A DNA stretch of 64,000 bases. It comes from Haloferula sp. BvORR071. GTDB taxonomy: Bacteria; Verrucomicrobiota; Verrucomicrobiia; Verrucomicrobiales; Akkermansiaceae. The notes below the pieces were generated by a model that saw nothing but the letters and a program-made list of their open reading frames with translations, ran no database searches and was not told the origin of the DNA. This document shows positions 36,955-46,194 of this stretch, piece by piece. Position 1 is the first letter of the stretch; each line of letters opens with the position of its first letter. Location: the NCBI RefSeq assembly GCF_000739615.1, contig NZ_BATP01000061.1, positions 1 to 64,000 of the forward strand, given 5' to 3'. The position numbers and the translations under genes are program-made.

Positions 36955-38148
36955 ATGAAAACACCGCTCCTGCTCCTGTCGGCCTTCGGGCTTGGCCTCA
37001 TCCTTGCCGTGCTCGTGGAGCAGCAGCGGCATGCCGCGCAGATTGAGGTCCAGCGCTCGGCGTGGGCGTCGGAGCAGGCCCGGCTTGAGCTCGAGTCGAA
37101 TCGTCGCGGGGCGAAACGGGAAACGGTGTCCCGGCCGAGCGCGGAATCGCTCCGACAAGCCTCCGATGCCACCGGTCCCAGCGCGCAGTCCTTGTTGAAC
37201 GAGCTTGCGAACCTGCCGGTCAATGAGGGCGACAGCCGCGCGACGCGCCGGATGCTGGCGGCTCTGGAGCAGCTCTCCCGGATCGGTCCACAGTCGCTGC
37301 CGGCCATCCGCCAATTTCTCGCGACTGGATCTGATGTAACCTACATTCCTCCGGGCAATAAGATGCGCCGCAATGTGAAGGGCCTCGTCAACGCGCTGGT
37401 TCCTGCCTCGTTGCGGATGGGCTTGTTTGAGCTGCTGCACCAGACCGGCGGCAAGGATGCTGAGGCGATCCTTGTTGAAGCCCTTGGCCGTACCCGGAGT
37501 GGCTTGGAGGTGGCCTTCGTGACTCAGGTCCTCGAGGAAATGGCATCGGGGGATTACAAGAACGAGGCCCTGGCGGCCGCAGGAAGATTGCTTGATGACG
37601 GTGCCGCCGGCGACCGGGAGTTGCTCTTTGAAGTGATGAAGCGCTTCGGTGACACCTCCTACGTGGCGACGGTCCAGCGTCAGATCATCCAGTCCGATGG
37701 TCGCGTTGATGGGCCGGCCCTGCGCTATCTCCAGCAATCCCTCGGGGCCCAGAGCATGCCTTTCGTGAGCCGCTACTATCAGGACGCGCGCTTATCAGAA
37801 CCGGGGAGCAAGGAACCGCTCGCGCGGGCGGCTCTTACCTACGTCGGAGCGAGCGAGCAGGCACTCGATCTGTTTCACACCGCTGTCTTCGACCCGTCAC
37901 TGCTGCCCGACCAGAAGCGAAACTTGGTGGAAGATCTGAATGAAGATGGCCTGGCCAACCGGAAGAATCCGACTCCTGAGGATCTCCAGATCATCGCGAA
38001 TCGCTACGCCCTGACTCAGTCCTACCTGCAGCAGGATTACGTGCGCAATGACCGCCTGCTCAACGATGCCTTCCGCGAAGCCGACAAGGACTTGCGCAAC
38101 ATGCTGGATCGGGCCGCCACCCAGGCTACGGCCAACCCTGCGAAATGA
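36955..38148 (+). CDS. Membrane-anchored HEAT-like repeat protein
   Basis: A 397-residue protein from the ATG at 36955, with an N-terminal hydrophobic anchor (LLLLSAFGLGLILAVLV), a charged coiled-coil-like stretch (AAQIEVQRSAWASEQARLEL) and then helical repeats from about residue 70. The repeats (LLNELANLPVNEG, MLAALEQLSRIGPQSLPAIR, LLHQTGGKDAEAILVEALGR) look like HEAT/armadillo units. No catalytic motif. A periplasmic scaffold is likely. The frame is open 73 codons upstream but lacks plausible protein there. Confidence 0.75.
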   Translation: MKTPLLLLSAFGLGLILAVLVEQQRHAAQIEVQRSAWASEQARLELESNRRGAKRETVSRPSAESLRQASDATGPSAQSLLNELANLPVNEGDSRATRRMLAALEQLSRIGPQSLPAIRQFLATGSDVTYIPPGNKMRRNVKGLVNALVPASLRMGLFELLHQTGGKDAEAILVEALGRTRSGLEVAFVTQVLEEMASGDYKNEALAAAGRLLDDGAAGDRELLFEVMKRFGDTSYVATVQRQIIQSDGRVDGPALRYLQQSLGAQSMPFVSRYYQDARLSEPGSKEPLARAALTYVGASEQALDLFHTAVFDPSLLPDQKRNLVEDLNEDGLANRKNPTPEDLQIIANRYALTQSYLQQDYVRNDRLLNDAFREADKDLRNMLDRAATQATANPAK

Positions 38149-38152
38149 AGAA

Positions 38153-38174
38153 GGCGGAAGGTTGCCCTTCCGCC
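38153..38174. terminator. Hairpin between convergent genes
   Basis: A perfect 9-bp stem (GGCGGAAGG, loop TTGC, CCTTCCGCC) between the stop of the HEAT-like gene and the stop of secA. On the minus strand it is followed by TTCTTCATTT, a weak U-tract, so it most likely terminates secA and may serve both directions. Confidence 0.55.
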
Positions 38175-38203
38175 CGCTTCGGTGAACTTCATTCAAGGAG
38201 CGC

Positions 38204-41200
38204 TTAGGCCTCCTTGCCGCAGCACTGCTTGTACTTCTTGCCCGAGCCGCAGGGGCACGGAGCATTTCGGCCCAGTTGGTCGATGTCGAAGCTCGGCGGA
38301 CGGCGCTTGGGCAGGTTCAGCTTGATGCCGCCTGCCTCTTGATCTTCCACGAACACACTTCCGGAGCTGCCGGTCTGAGCAATGTTCGAGCGGGTGATCT
38401 CCGGTTGCTCGGCACTGTGGAGCTCCTGCGGCGAGCCGTGGAGCTGGCGCAGGATCTGTTCAAGGTTGCCGGCGGAGCGGAAGAGGTTCTGCAGCGCTTC
38501 CTGCTCGATGTTCGCCATCAGCTGCGAGAACAGCTCGAAGGCTTCGTTCTTATACTCGATCAGCGGATCCTTCTGGCCTTGGGCGCGCAGGTGCACACCT
38601 TCGCGCAGGGCGTCCATGTTGTAGAGGTGTGCTTGCCACTGGCGGTCGATCGCCGCCAACATCATCCGTCGCTCTTCCATCTCCAGGATTTCCGGTGGCA
38701 GGCCGTCGACCCGCACCTGATAGGTCTCCTTCACCCGCTGCATCAGGAAACTGGCGATCTCCTCCGCAGACTTCGATTCGAAGTCGAGTTCCTCCGCGGT
38801 GATCCGGATCGGCAGGGTGGCGCTGATCCAGTGCAGCAGTTCGTTGTAGTCCGGATTGCCCTCGTCGCGGTCGGCCAGGAAGCTTTCGACCTTCTGCGGG
38901 ATGACTTTCTCGATGATCTCGTTGACCAAATCGCGCGGGTCTTCGGTGCTAAGCACCTCGTTGCGGTAGCCATAGACCACCTCCCGCTGCTTGTTCATCA
39001 CGTCGTCGAACTCCAGCACCCGCTTGCGCCAGGTGTAGTTGCGTTGCTCGACGCGCTTCTGCGCGGTTTCCACCGACTTGTTCAGCCAAGCGTGTTCGAG
39101 GGCTTCGCCTTCCTGCATCCCGAAGCGCTCCATCATCGCGGTCATGCGATCCGCGGCGGCGAAGTTGCGCATCAGGTCGTCTTCGAAAGAAATGTAGAAC
39201 TGGCTCAGGCCCGGGTCGCCTTGGCGTGCGCAACGGCCGCGGAGCTGGCGGTCCACACGGCGGGACTCATAGCGCTCCGTGCCGATGACGAAGAGGCCAC
39301 CGAGCTCGGACACGCCCTCGCCCAGCTTGATGTCAGTGCCGCGGCCCGCCATGTTGGTGGACACGGTGACTGCTCCGCGCTGGCCTGCCTTGGAGACGAT
39401 CTCGGCCTCCTGCATGTGCATCTTCGCGTTCAGCACCGTGTGCGGGATCTTGCTGCGCTTCAGCATGCGTGAGACCGTCTCGGATGCATCCACCGAAGCC
39501 GTGCCGACTAGCACTGGCTGGCCCTTGGCATGGGCTTCCTCGATCTTCTTGATCACCGCGTTGTACTTTTCGCGGCGGGTCTTGAAGACTTGGTCGTTGA
39601 GGTCGTGGCGCTGGTTCGGCCGGTTCGCCGGGATCGGCAGCACATCCAGTTTGTAGATGTCGGAGAACTCGGCGGCTTCCGTTTCCGCGGTGCCGGTCAT
39701 GCCGCCCAGCTTCTGATAGAGGCGGAAGTAGTTCTGGATGGTGATGGTGGCGAAGGTCTGGGTCTCCTTCTCGATCGCCACGTTTTCCTTGGCTTCCACC
39801 GCCTGGTGCAGGCCGTCCGACCAGCGGCGGCCCGGCATCTCACGGCCGGTGTTTTCATCGACGATGATGACCTTGCCGTCCTTCACCACATACTGAACGT
39901 CCTTTTCGTAGACGCAGTAGGCCTTCAGCAATTGGGAGATGTTGTGCATCTTCTCCGCCTGCGAATCCAGCCGCTGCTGTGCCTTGTCCTTGCCTTCGGC
40001 ACGCTGCTCCTCGGTGAGCGAGAGATTGTTGTCGAGGTCGGCGAAAATCGTGCCGATGTCCGGCAAGGTGAAGGAATCGGGATCTTCCGGCGAGAGGAAG
40101 GCTCGGCCCTTCTCCATCAGGTCGGAGTCGTGGCTCTTCTCATCAATCGTAAAGAACAGCTCTTCCTTCAGCGCGAAGAGTTCCTTCTTCTGCGCGTCCT
40201 GGTAGAAGGACAACTCGGTCTTCTCCAGCAGGCGGCGGATGTCCGGCTCCTGCATCATGCGCATGAGCTGGCGGTTGCGCGGTTGGCCCAGCTTCACTTT
40301 GAAGAGTGAGCGGCCAGCCGCGACGATATCGCCTGCTTCCTGCTCCTTCTTGGCTTCGCTCATCAACTCGTTGCAGAGCGTGGTCTGTGCCCGCACGATT
40401 TGCTCCACCGCTGGCTTGTACTTGTCGAACTGGTGGCTGGAGACGGAGGACGGACCGGAAATGATCAGCGGCGTCCGCGCTTCGTCGATCAGGATCGAGT
40501 CCACTTCGTCGATCACGGCGAAGTAGTGGCCGCGCTGCACCTGCTCGTCACGGGTGGAGGCCATGCCGTTGTCGCGCAGATAGTCGAACCCGAATTCGGA
40601 GTTCGTTCCGTAGGTGATGTCGCACTGGTAGTGCTGGCGGCGATCCCACGGTGCCATCTGGTTCTGGATACAGCCGATGGTCAGGCCCAGGAACTTGAAC
40701 AGCGAGCCCATCCACTCGGAGTCGCGTCGCGCCAAGTAGTCGTTGACCGTGATCACGTGCACCCCGAGGCCGGTCAGTGCATTCAGATAAGTCGGCAGGG
40801 TGGCCACCAGGGTCTTGCCCTCACCGGTCATCATTTCCGCGATCATCCCGCGGTGGATGGCGATACCGCCGACGAACTGCACGTCGAAGTGAACCATCTC
40901 CCAACCCAGCGGCTGGTCGCAGACCATGATGGTCTTGCCGCACATCCGGCGCGCGCCGTTCTTCACGACGGCGTAGGCCTCCGGCAGGATCTTCTCAAGA
41001 TACTTGGCCCGCAGCGGGATGAACTCCATCTCCACTTCGTGGAAGGCGGCCTTGGCTGCCTCGATCGATTCCACGGTGGCGTCTACCTTGGCCGGGAAGG
41101 TCGGGAAATCCTCGCGCAGGCGGTTGAGGCGCTCGGTCATGTAGGCCGCAGCGTCGGCCAGACCGTCCTTCTCCATGCGCTCCAGTTGTGGCTTCGTGGC

Positions 41201-41386
41201 CACCTGTAGCTCATGATAGCGGGACAGGAACTCCTGCCACTTGGCGGTCATTTCCCGCAGCTTCTCCTCCGGCTCCCGCTGCAGCGCTTCCTCGATTTCC
41301 TTGATGCGCTCGATGGTCGGGCGGATCCGGCGGATTTCACGCTGGTTCTTTGAGCCGACGATTTTCTGGAGGATCCACTTGATCAT
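38204..41386 (-). CDS. secA: Preprotein translocase ATPase SecA
   Basis: About 1060 residues from the ATG at 41386, longer than E. coli SecA (901) because of insertions, as is common in this phylum. Walker A is MMTGEGKT; motif II lies in VIDEVDSILIDEARTPL. NMAGRGTDIKLGEGV, GTERYESRRVDRQLRGRCARQGD and the helical scaffold follow. The C-terminal SEC-C zinc-binding tail CPCGSGKKYKQCCG is present. SecA drives export of unfolded preproteins through SecYEG. A leader of about 17 codons upstream of the chosen start is poorly protein-like. It appears monocistronic. The 41387-41702 stretch upstream holds no gene, only a short inverted repeat around CCCTCGCG. Confidence 0.98.
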   Translation of the reverse strand: MIKWILQKIVGSKNQREIRRIRPTIERIKEIEEALQREPEEKLREMTAKWQEFLSRYHELQVATKPQLERMEKDGLADAAAYMTERLNRLREDFPTFPAKVDATVESIEAAKAAFHEVEMEFIPLRAKYLEKILPEAYAVVKNGARRMCGKTIMVCDQPLGWEMVHFDVQFVGGIAIHRGMIAEMMTGEGKTLVATLPTYLNALTGLGVHVITVNDYLARRDSEWMGSLFKFLGLTIGCIQNQMAPWDRRQHYQCDITYGTNSEFGFDYLRDNGMASTRDEQVQRGHYFAVIDEVDSILIDEARTPLIISGPSSVSSHQFDKYKPAVEQIVRAQTTLCNELMSEAKKEQEAGDIVAAGRSLFKVKLGQPRNRQLMRMMQEPDIRRLLEKTELSFYQDAQKKELFALKEELFFTIDEKSHDSDLMEKGRAFLSPEDPDSFTLPDIGTIFADLDNNLSLTEEQRAEGKDKAQQRLDSQAEKMHNISQLLKAYCVYEKDVQYVVKDGKVIIVDENTGREMPGRRWSDGLHQAVEAKENVAIEKETQTFATITIQNYFRLYQKLGGMTGTAETEAAEFSDIYKLDVLPIPANRPNQRHDLNDQVFKTRREKYNAVIKKIEEAHAKGQPVLVGTASVDASETVSRMLKRSKIPHTVLNAKMHMQEAEIVSKAGQRGAVTVSTNMAGRGTDIKLGEGVSELGGLFVIGTERYESRRVDRQLRGRCARQGDPGLSQFYISFEDDLMRNFAAADRMTAMMERFGMQEGEALEHAWLNKSVETAQKRVEQRNYTWRKRVLEFDDVMNKQREVVYGYRNEVLSTEDPRDLVNEIIEKVIPQKVESFLADRDEGNPDYNELLHWISATLPIRITAEELDFESKSAEEIASFLMQRVKETYQVRVDGLPPEILEMEERRMMLAAIDRQWQAHLYNMDALREGVHLRAQGQKDPLIEYKNEAFELFSQLMANIEQEALQNLFRSAGNLEQILRQLHGSPQELHSAEQPEITRSNIAQTGSSGSVFVEDQEAGGIKLNLPKRRPPSFDIDQLGRNAPCPCGSGKKYKQCCGKEA

Positions 41387-41702
41387 GTGCTGGGCAGGTA
41401 GGGCACCGGAGTTGCAGCCGGGGCGCACGCAATACACGCGGAATCGCGATCATGCAAGCGGCACGGGAGAGAGCTTTTTAGGCCGATTGTAGCGAGGGTA
41501 GGGGATTGGACTACCGAGGGTTACCTGCGAAACTCGAATCGCCTCTCTGGAGTCTGAAAAAGGCCGGCAATATCCCGTCCAGGAACGCCGGAAGTCCCTC
41601 GCGTTCAGTAAGCGGTGATGCCCTTGCGACGCGAGGGTCCGAGGATGGAGCGGGAGAATCGCAGGCCAGAGCCAAGAGTCGGCGCCACGAGCCTTCTAAA
41701 CC

Positions 41703-42491
41703 TCAGATCTTCATCGCGTTGAACCCGCCATCCACCACCATCTCGGAGCCGGTGATGAAGCCGCCAGCCTTGTTCGAGGCCAGCAGCAGGGTCGCGCCGA
41801 TCAGGTCGTCCGGGCTGCCGAAGCGGCTCATCGGGGTCTGGCGCAGGATGTCGAGCACCCGGCTCTCGTCCAGCACCTTGCGGTTCTGCTCAGCCGGGAA
41901 GAAGCCGGGGACCAGCGTGTTCACGCGGATCGAATACTCGGCCCACTCGCGGGCCAGGTTCTTGGAAAGGTTGTGCACCGCCGCTTTGCTGGCGGAGTAG
42001 GTGAAGACCCGCGACAGCGGCACCAGCCCGGACATCGAGCCCAGATTGATGATCGAGGCGGGGATTCCCTCGTTGATGAAATACTTGCCGAAGACTTGGC
42101 AGGTCCGGAACACCGCCGTCAGGTTGGTGTCGATGATCCGCTGGAATTCCTCTTCCTCAATCTCCAGGAAGGGGGTGGGGGCATTGATGCCCGCGCCGTT
42201 GACCAGGATATTCACCTTGCCGGAGCGTTCGACCACCTGATTGACCAGCTCCTGCAGCGAATCCCGCGAAGTGACGTCCGCCGGCAGGAAGTAGCCCTTG
42301 CCACCGAATTCTTCCACCTCGGCCAGAAGGCGCTCCGCCTTCTCGCGGATGCGGCCGACCAGCACCACCTCCGCACCGGCGTGGGCCAGACCTTGGGCCA
42401 TGCAGCCGCACAATTCGCCGGTTCCACCGATCACCACGGCGGTTTGTCCCTCGAGTCCGAAAAGGTCTTTGAAAAAGGCGGCGGTTTGCAT
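41703..42491 (-). CDS. SDR family oxidoreductase (mannonate oxidoreductase-like)
   Basis: About 262 residues from the ATG at 42491 (an earlier ATG at 42527 is possible). Classical short-chain dehydrogenase: cofactor motif VVIGGTGELCG, NGAGIN for the NNAG block, catalytic serine in INLGSMSG, and YSASK with the Tyr-Lys pair. The C-terminal end PDDLIGATLLLAS...GSEMVVDGG is typical. The start (FFKDLFGLEGQTAVVIGGTG) resembles D-mannonate or gluconate oxidoreductases, so sugar-acid metabolism is likely but not proven. It stands alone, 112 bases upstream of the metal transporter operon's end. Confidence 0.9.
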   Translation of the reverse strand: MQTAAFFKDLFGLEGQTAVVIGGTGELCGCMAQGLAHAGAEVVLVGRIREKAERLLAEVEEFGGKGYFLPADVTSRDSLQELVNQVVERSGKVNILVNGAGINAPTPFLEIEEEEFQRIIDTNLTAVFRTCQVFGKYFINEGIPASIINLGSMSGLVPLSRVFTYSASKAAVHNLSKNLAREWAEYSIRVNTLVPGFFPAEQNRKVLDESRVLDILRQTPMSRFGSPDDLIGATLLLASNKAGGFITGSEMVVDGGFNAMKI

Positions 42492-42603
42492 GCGCCGGAG
42501 GTTCGGTGGATCGCCCTGTGGCGGCAAGCGGAATGAGCGTTAGCCTTGAAAATTCAACCGCTGAACTCAATTTGTCATACAGCTTGGATCGGCGTCCCTT
42601 TGG

Positions 42604-43440
42604 CTAGGCCTGTCCCCGTCGCCGCCCTAGAATCCCATACTTCGGCGCGAAGAACAGCGACCCGAAAAACAGCAGCCCCTGCACCAGCACGATGCACCCG
42701 CCGGTGGAGGCATCCATGTGGTAGCTCGCGAAGATCCCCACCACGGTCGAGCCGACTGCCGACAGCGTGGCAATCAACAGCATCCGGTCGAAACGATCCG
42801 TCCACAGCTGCCCGATGCTCCCGGGCGTCACCAGCATCGCTGCCACCAGGATGATCCCGACCGTCTGGATCGCCACTACGATCGCCCCTGCCAGCAAGGC
42901 CAGCAGCAGGTAGTTCAGGAAGCGGTCAGGCAGGGCCAGCACCCGGGCTTGGCCTGGATCGAAACAGATTAAGAGCAGGTCCCGGCGCAGCGCCAGAGTG
43001 ATGCCCAGCACCGCTCCTCCGAGCACCAGGGTTTGGACGATCTGGGTGCGGGCGATGCCTAGGATGTTCCCGACCAGAATATGGTCCAAGTGCATGTCGG
43101 ACTCAGTGCGGCTGAAAATCACCAGCCCGAAGGCAAAGAGCCCTGTGAAGACCACGCCCATCACCGTGTCCTCCTTGAGGCGGCTGTTGCGCTTGATGAA
43201 GCCGGTGCCCACGGCGCAGAGCAACCCAGCCGCGAAGGCTCCCAGCGCCAGCGGCAGCCCGGCGATGTAGGCCAGCACGATCCCGGGCAGCACCGCATGG
43301 GAAATCGCGTCGCCCATCAGCGACCAGCCCTTCAACACCAGAAAGCAGGACAGCACCGCGCACATCGCCGCCACCACCGTACCCATCAGCAGGGCATCGC
43401 GCATGAAGGCGTAGTTCAGGGGCTCGAAGAACTCGCTCAT
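42604..43440 (-). CDS. Metal ABC transporter permease 2 (SitD/TroD-like)
   Basis: A 278-residue integral membrane protein of the ABC-3 family: LVLKGWSLMGDAISHAVLPG near residue 38, LVGNILGI, then DRFLNYLLLALLAGAIVVAIQTVG and the final helices ending SLFFAPKYGIL. The start is the ATG at 43440 in an ATGA overlap with permease 1; the longer open frame upstream is a shadow. With permease 1 it forms the membrane channel. It is the last gene of the operon. Confidence 0.93.
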   Translation of the reverse strand: MSEFFEPLNYAFMRDALLMGTVVAAMCAVLSCFLVLKGWSLMGDAISHAVLPGIVLAYIAGLPLALGAFAAGLLCAVGTGFIKRNSRLKEDTVMGVVFTGLFAFGLVIFSRTESDMHLDHILVGNILGIARTQIVQTLVLGGAVLGITLALRRDLLLICFDPGQARVLALPDRFLNYLLLALLAGAIVVAIQTVGIILVAAMLVTPGSIGQLWTDRFDRMLLIATLSAVGSTVVGIFASYHMDASTGGCIVLVQGLLFFGSLFFAPKYGILGRRRGQA

Positions 43441-44309
43441 GCGCTTGTGGAAGTGTCGGCATTGGCAGCCCGGCGGCGGGCCGCGAGCATCCCGTGTTTC
43501 GGTCCAAAGACGAAGGCCGCCAGGAAGACCAGGGTTTGCAGCGTGACGATGCAGCCGCCGGTCGCCCCATTGAAATAGTAGCTGGCGTAGGCCCCCGCTA
43601 GGGAGGTGACGAGTCCCATGCCGGAGGACAGAAAGATCATCCGCCCGAAACGATCGGTGAGCAGGTAGGCCGTCGCCCCGGGAGTCACCAGCATGGCCAC
43701 CACCAGGCAAGCACCTACCGCTTGCAGCGCCGCCACCGCCGTGGCCGCCAGCAGGGTCAGCAGCACGACATGCAGCAGTCCTGTCGGCAGGCCCATCGTG
43801 CGGGCTTGGTTGGCATCGAAGCAGAAGAGCATCAGATCCTTCCACTTGAGGCCCAGGATCAGCAACGTGATCGCGCTGATCACGATCACCTGAAGGATAT
43901 CCGGATCGGAAATGCCGAGGATGTTCCCGAGGATGATCGTCTTCAAATCCACCCGCGCGGGGAAGAGCGTGATCAGCACCAGGCCAAGTGCGAAGTAGGT
44001 GGTGAAGACGATGCCGATGGTCGCGTCTTCACGGATCCGGCTCTGCGCCTTGATGAAGGCCATGGTTCCCGCGGCGAGCAGCCCGGCAACGAATGCTCCC
44101 AAAGTGAAAGGCAGCCCCAGGATGTAGGCCAGGGCCACTCCCGGCACCACCGCGTGCGAGAGCGCATCGCCCATCAGCGACCAGCCCTTGAGCGTTACGA
44201 AGGCGGAGAGGAAGCCGCACACCACGCCGATCAAGGCGCTCACGCCGATCGCCTTGAGCATATACTCGTAGTGGAAGGGCGTGAGCAGCGAATTGAGGAT
44301 CTCAGTCAT
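43437..44309 (-). CDS. Metal ABC transporter permease 1 (SitC/TroC-like)
   Basis: A 290-residue ABC-3 family membrane protein with VTLKGWSLMGDALSHAVVPG, LGNILGI and the C-terminal VFLAAFVFGPKHGML. It overlaps the ATPase gene by 8 bases upstream and permease 2 by 4 bases downstream, so translation is coupled. It is clearly paralogous to permease 2. Two permeases beside one ATPase and one binding protein is the SitABCD/TroABCD layout. Confidence 0.93.
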   Translation of the reverse strand: MTEILNSLLTPFHYEYMLKAIGVSALIGVVCGFLSAFVTLKGWSLMGDALSHAVVPGVALAYILGLPFTLGAFVAGLLAAGTMAFIKAQSRIREDATIGIVFTTYFALGLVLITLFPARVDLKTIILGNILGISDPDILQVIVISAITLLILGLKWKDLMLFCFDANQARTMGLPTGLLHVVLLTLLAATAVAALQAVGACLVVAMLVTPGATAYLLTDRFGRMIFLSSGMGLVTSLAGAYASYYFNGATGGCIVTLQTLVFLAAFVFGPKHGMLAARRRAANADTSTSA

Positions 44310-45222
44310 GCTCCTCCGATCGTTTTCTCAGCAGCTCTTCATGCTGGCCGCGGTCCTTGTATTCCAAGTGGCCGTCCTTGCCGAAGATCAGCGGCCGCTC
44401 GTCATCCGTGAGCACGCGCACAGCTCGGCCATCGTGATCCTGGATGGTCGATTCCTCGAAATGGAATTGCCGCAATACCCCACCGAAGGCCGCGGTCAGA
44501 TTCTCCTCGGTGAAGACCTTTGAGGTCGGCCCGTAGGCCAATACCGTGCGGTTGATCAGCACCACTTGATCGCAGAATTCCGGCACGCTGCCGAGGTTGT
44601 GGGTGGAGACCAGGATGATGCAGCCCGTCATCCGCAACTCGCGCAGCAGGGCGATGATCTCCTCCTCGGTCTTCACGTCCACGCCCGTGAAAGGCTCGTC
44701 TAACAGAATCACCCGGCCGCCTTGTGCCAGAGCCCGAGCCAGGAAGACGCGCTTCTTCTGGCCGCCGCTCAGCTCTCCAATCTGACGGTCGCGAAAGTCC
44801 CACATCGAGACACGCTTGAGGCTTTCTTCCACCTTCACCTTGTCGATTGCCCTCGGGATCCGCAGGAAATTCATCGATCCGTAGCGGCCCATCATTACCA
44901 CGTCCCACACGCTGACCGGGAACTGCCAGTCCACCTCCTCGGACTGCGGGACATAGGCGACCAGATTGCGCTTCAGCACCTCGCTCACCGGCATGCCGCT
45001 GATGCTCACGCGTCCCGCTTTGGGCTTGAGGAAGCCCATGATGCTCTTGAACAGGGTGGACTTGCCGCTGCCATTCACCCCCACCAGCGCGCAGATCGTT
45101 CCGCTGCTGAGGTGGAAGCTGGCATCGCGTAGGGCCAAGTGCCCGTTCGCATAGACCATGGTGACCCCCTCGACATCCAGGCGGGGCATGAACTCGGTCG
45201 TCTTTGGTTCGCGTGAACTCAT
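44302..45222 (-). CDS. Metal ABC transporter ATPase (SitB/TroB-like)
   Basis: A 306-residue ABC ATPase: Walker A GVNGSGKST, signature LSGGQKKRVFLARAL, Walker B VILLDEPFTGVD and the H-loop VSTHNLG. The C-terminal 60 residues are charged and extend beyond the usual domain. It hydrolyses ATP to drive metal import. It overlaps the binding-protein gene by 4 bases and permease 1 by 8 bases. Confidence 0.95.
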   Translation of the reverse strand: MSSREPKTTEFMPRLDVEGVTMVYANGHLALRDASFHLSSGTICALVGVNGSGKSTLFKSIMGFLKPKAGRVSISGMPVSEVLKRNLVAYVPQSEEVDWQFPVSVWDVVMMGRYGSMNFLRIPRAIDKVKVEESLKRVSMWDFRDRQIGELSGGQKKRVFLARALAQGGRVILLDEPFTGVDVKTEEEIIALLRELRMTGCIILVSTHNLGSVPEFCDQVVLINRTVLAYGPTSKVFTEENLTAAFGGVLRQFHFEESTIQDHDGRAVRVLTDDERPLIFGKDGHLEYKDRGQHEELLRKRSEEHD

Positions 45223-46148
45223 CGGGTCGTTGCTTGGAAGCCCTTCAGGATTGTGTCGGCATTCGTCTCCAGCAGCTTCAGGTAAGACGGAGCCGGACCA
45301 TCCGCTTCGGTAAGTGAATCGACGTAGAGCACTCCGCCGTAGCGGGCACCGGTCTCCTGCGCCACTTGCTGCGCCGGCTTGTCGCTCACCGTGCTTTCCG
45401 AGAACACCACCGGAATCTTGTGTTCACGAACGCCGTCGATGACCTTGCGCACCTGTTGTGGCGTGCCTTGGGCATCCGCATTGATCGGCCACAGGTAGAG
45501 CTGCTTCAGCCCGTAGTTCGCGCAGAGGTAGGAGAAGGCGCCCTCGCTGCTCACCAGCCAGCGCTGCGTCTCCGGGATCGTGGCGAGCTTCTCGCGCACC
45601 GGTTCGTCCAACGCCTTGATCTTCGCGGTGTAGGTCGCCGCGTTGGCGGTGTAGATGGCCTCATTGGCCGGATCCATTTTCACCAGCGCCTTGCGGATGT
45701 TCTCCACATACATCACCGCATTGGAGGGCGACATCCAGGCATGCGGATTCGGCTTCCCGCTATAGGGCCCCTCGGTGATTCCCATCGGCGCGATGCCCTC
45801 GGTCAGCACCGCGCTCGGCACGTTCTCGACGTTCTGGAAGAACTTCTCGAACCACAGCTCGAGGTTCATTCCATTCCACAGCACCAAGTCCGCCTTCTGG
45901 GCCTTCACGATGTCCTTCGGCGTCGGGTCATAGCCGTGGATCTCCGCCCCCGGCCGGGTAATCGACTCGACGATCGCCGCATCTCCGGCCACCTCCCGTG
46001 CCATGTCGGCGATAATGGTGAAGCTGGTCACCACCCGCTTCTTGCCGTCCGCGGCCTCCCTCTTGGCTCCCTTGCAGCCACACAGGACTAGGGCGGCCAA
46101 GCAAAGCAGGAACCAGGATCTCACGGGCGTTAAGCTGAGGCATTTCAT
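45219..46148 (-). CDS. Manganese/iron-binding lipoprotein of ABC transporter (SitA/TroA-like)
   Basis: A 309-residue cluster A-I solute-binding protein with a lipobox-like LVLCGC at about residues 20-25. Metal ligands match the manganese-type set: His in GAEIHGYDP, His in NPHAWMSP, Glu in SSEGAFSYLC and Asp in YVDSLTEADGPAPSYL. It lacks the long His-rich loop typical of ZnuA, so Mn(II) (or Fe(II)) is the likelier cargo. It is the first gene of the four-gene operon, with a strong promoter overlapped by a palindromic operator directly upstream. Confidence 0.93.
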   Translation of the reverse strand: MKCLSLTPVRSWFLLCLAALVLCGCKGAKREAADGKKRVVTSFTIIADMAREVAGDAAIVESITRPGAEIHGYDPTPKDIVKAQKADLVLWNGMNLELWFEKFFQNVENVPSAVLTEGIAPMGITEGPYSGKPNPHAWMSPSNAVMYVENIRKALVKMDPANEAIYTANAATYTAKIKALDEPVREKLATIPETQRWLVSSEGAFSYLCANYGLKQLYLWPINADAQGTPQQVRKVIDGVREHKIPVVFSESTVSDKPAQQVAQETGARYGGVLYVDSLTEADGPAPSYLKLLETNADTILKGFQATTR

Positions 46149-46164
46149 TTTTGTTTCAATGTAG

Positions 46165-46194
46165 AATTTTAGATTAGGCTAAATTCGCAGTCAA
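46165..46194 (-). promoter_or_regulatory. Promoter and palindromic operator of the metal transporter operon
   Basis: On the minus strand a near-consensus sigma-70 promoter: -35 TTGACT (46189-46194), 17-base spacer, -10 TAAAAT (46166-46171). The palindrome TTTAG-N6-CTAAA (46168-46183) covers the spacer and -10, the position expected for a repressor. Its sequence resembles DtxR/MntR-type sites. A near-identical site lies before the outer-membrane protein gene. Confidence 0.75.

Noticed and set aside
42604..46148. Zinc (ZnuABC) assignment for the ABC transporter
   Set aside because: The binding protein lacks a His-rich loop, has the His-His-Glu-Asp pattern of Mn/Fe types, and the operon has two permeases; zinc cannot be fully excluded.
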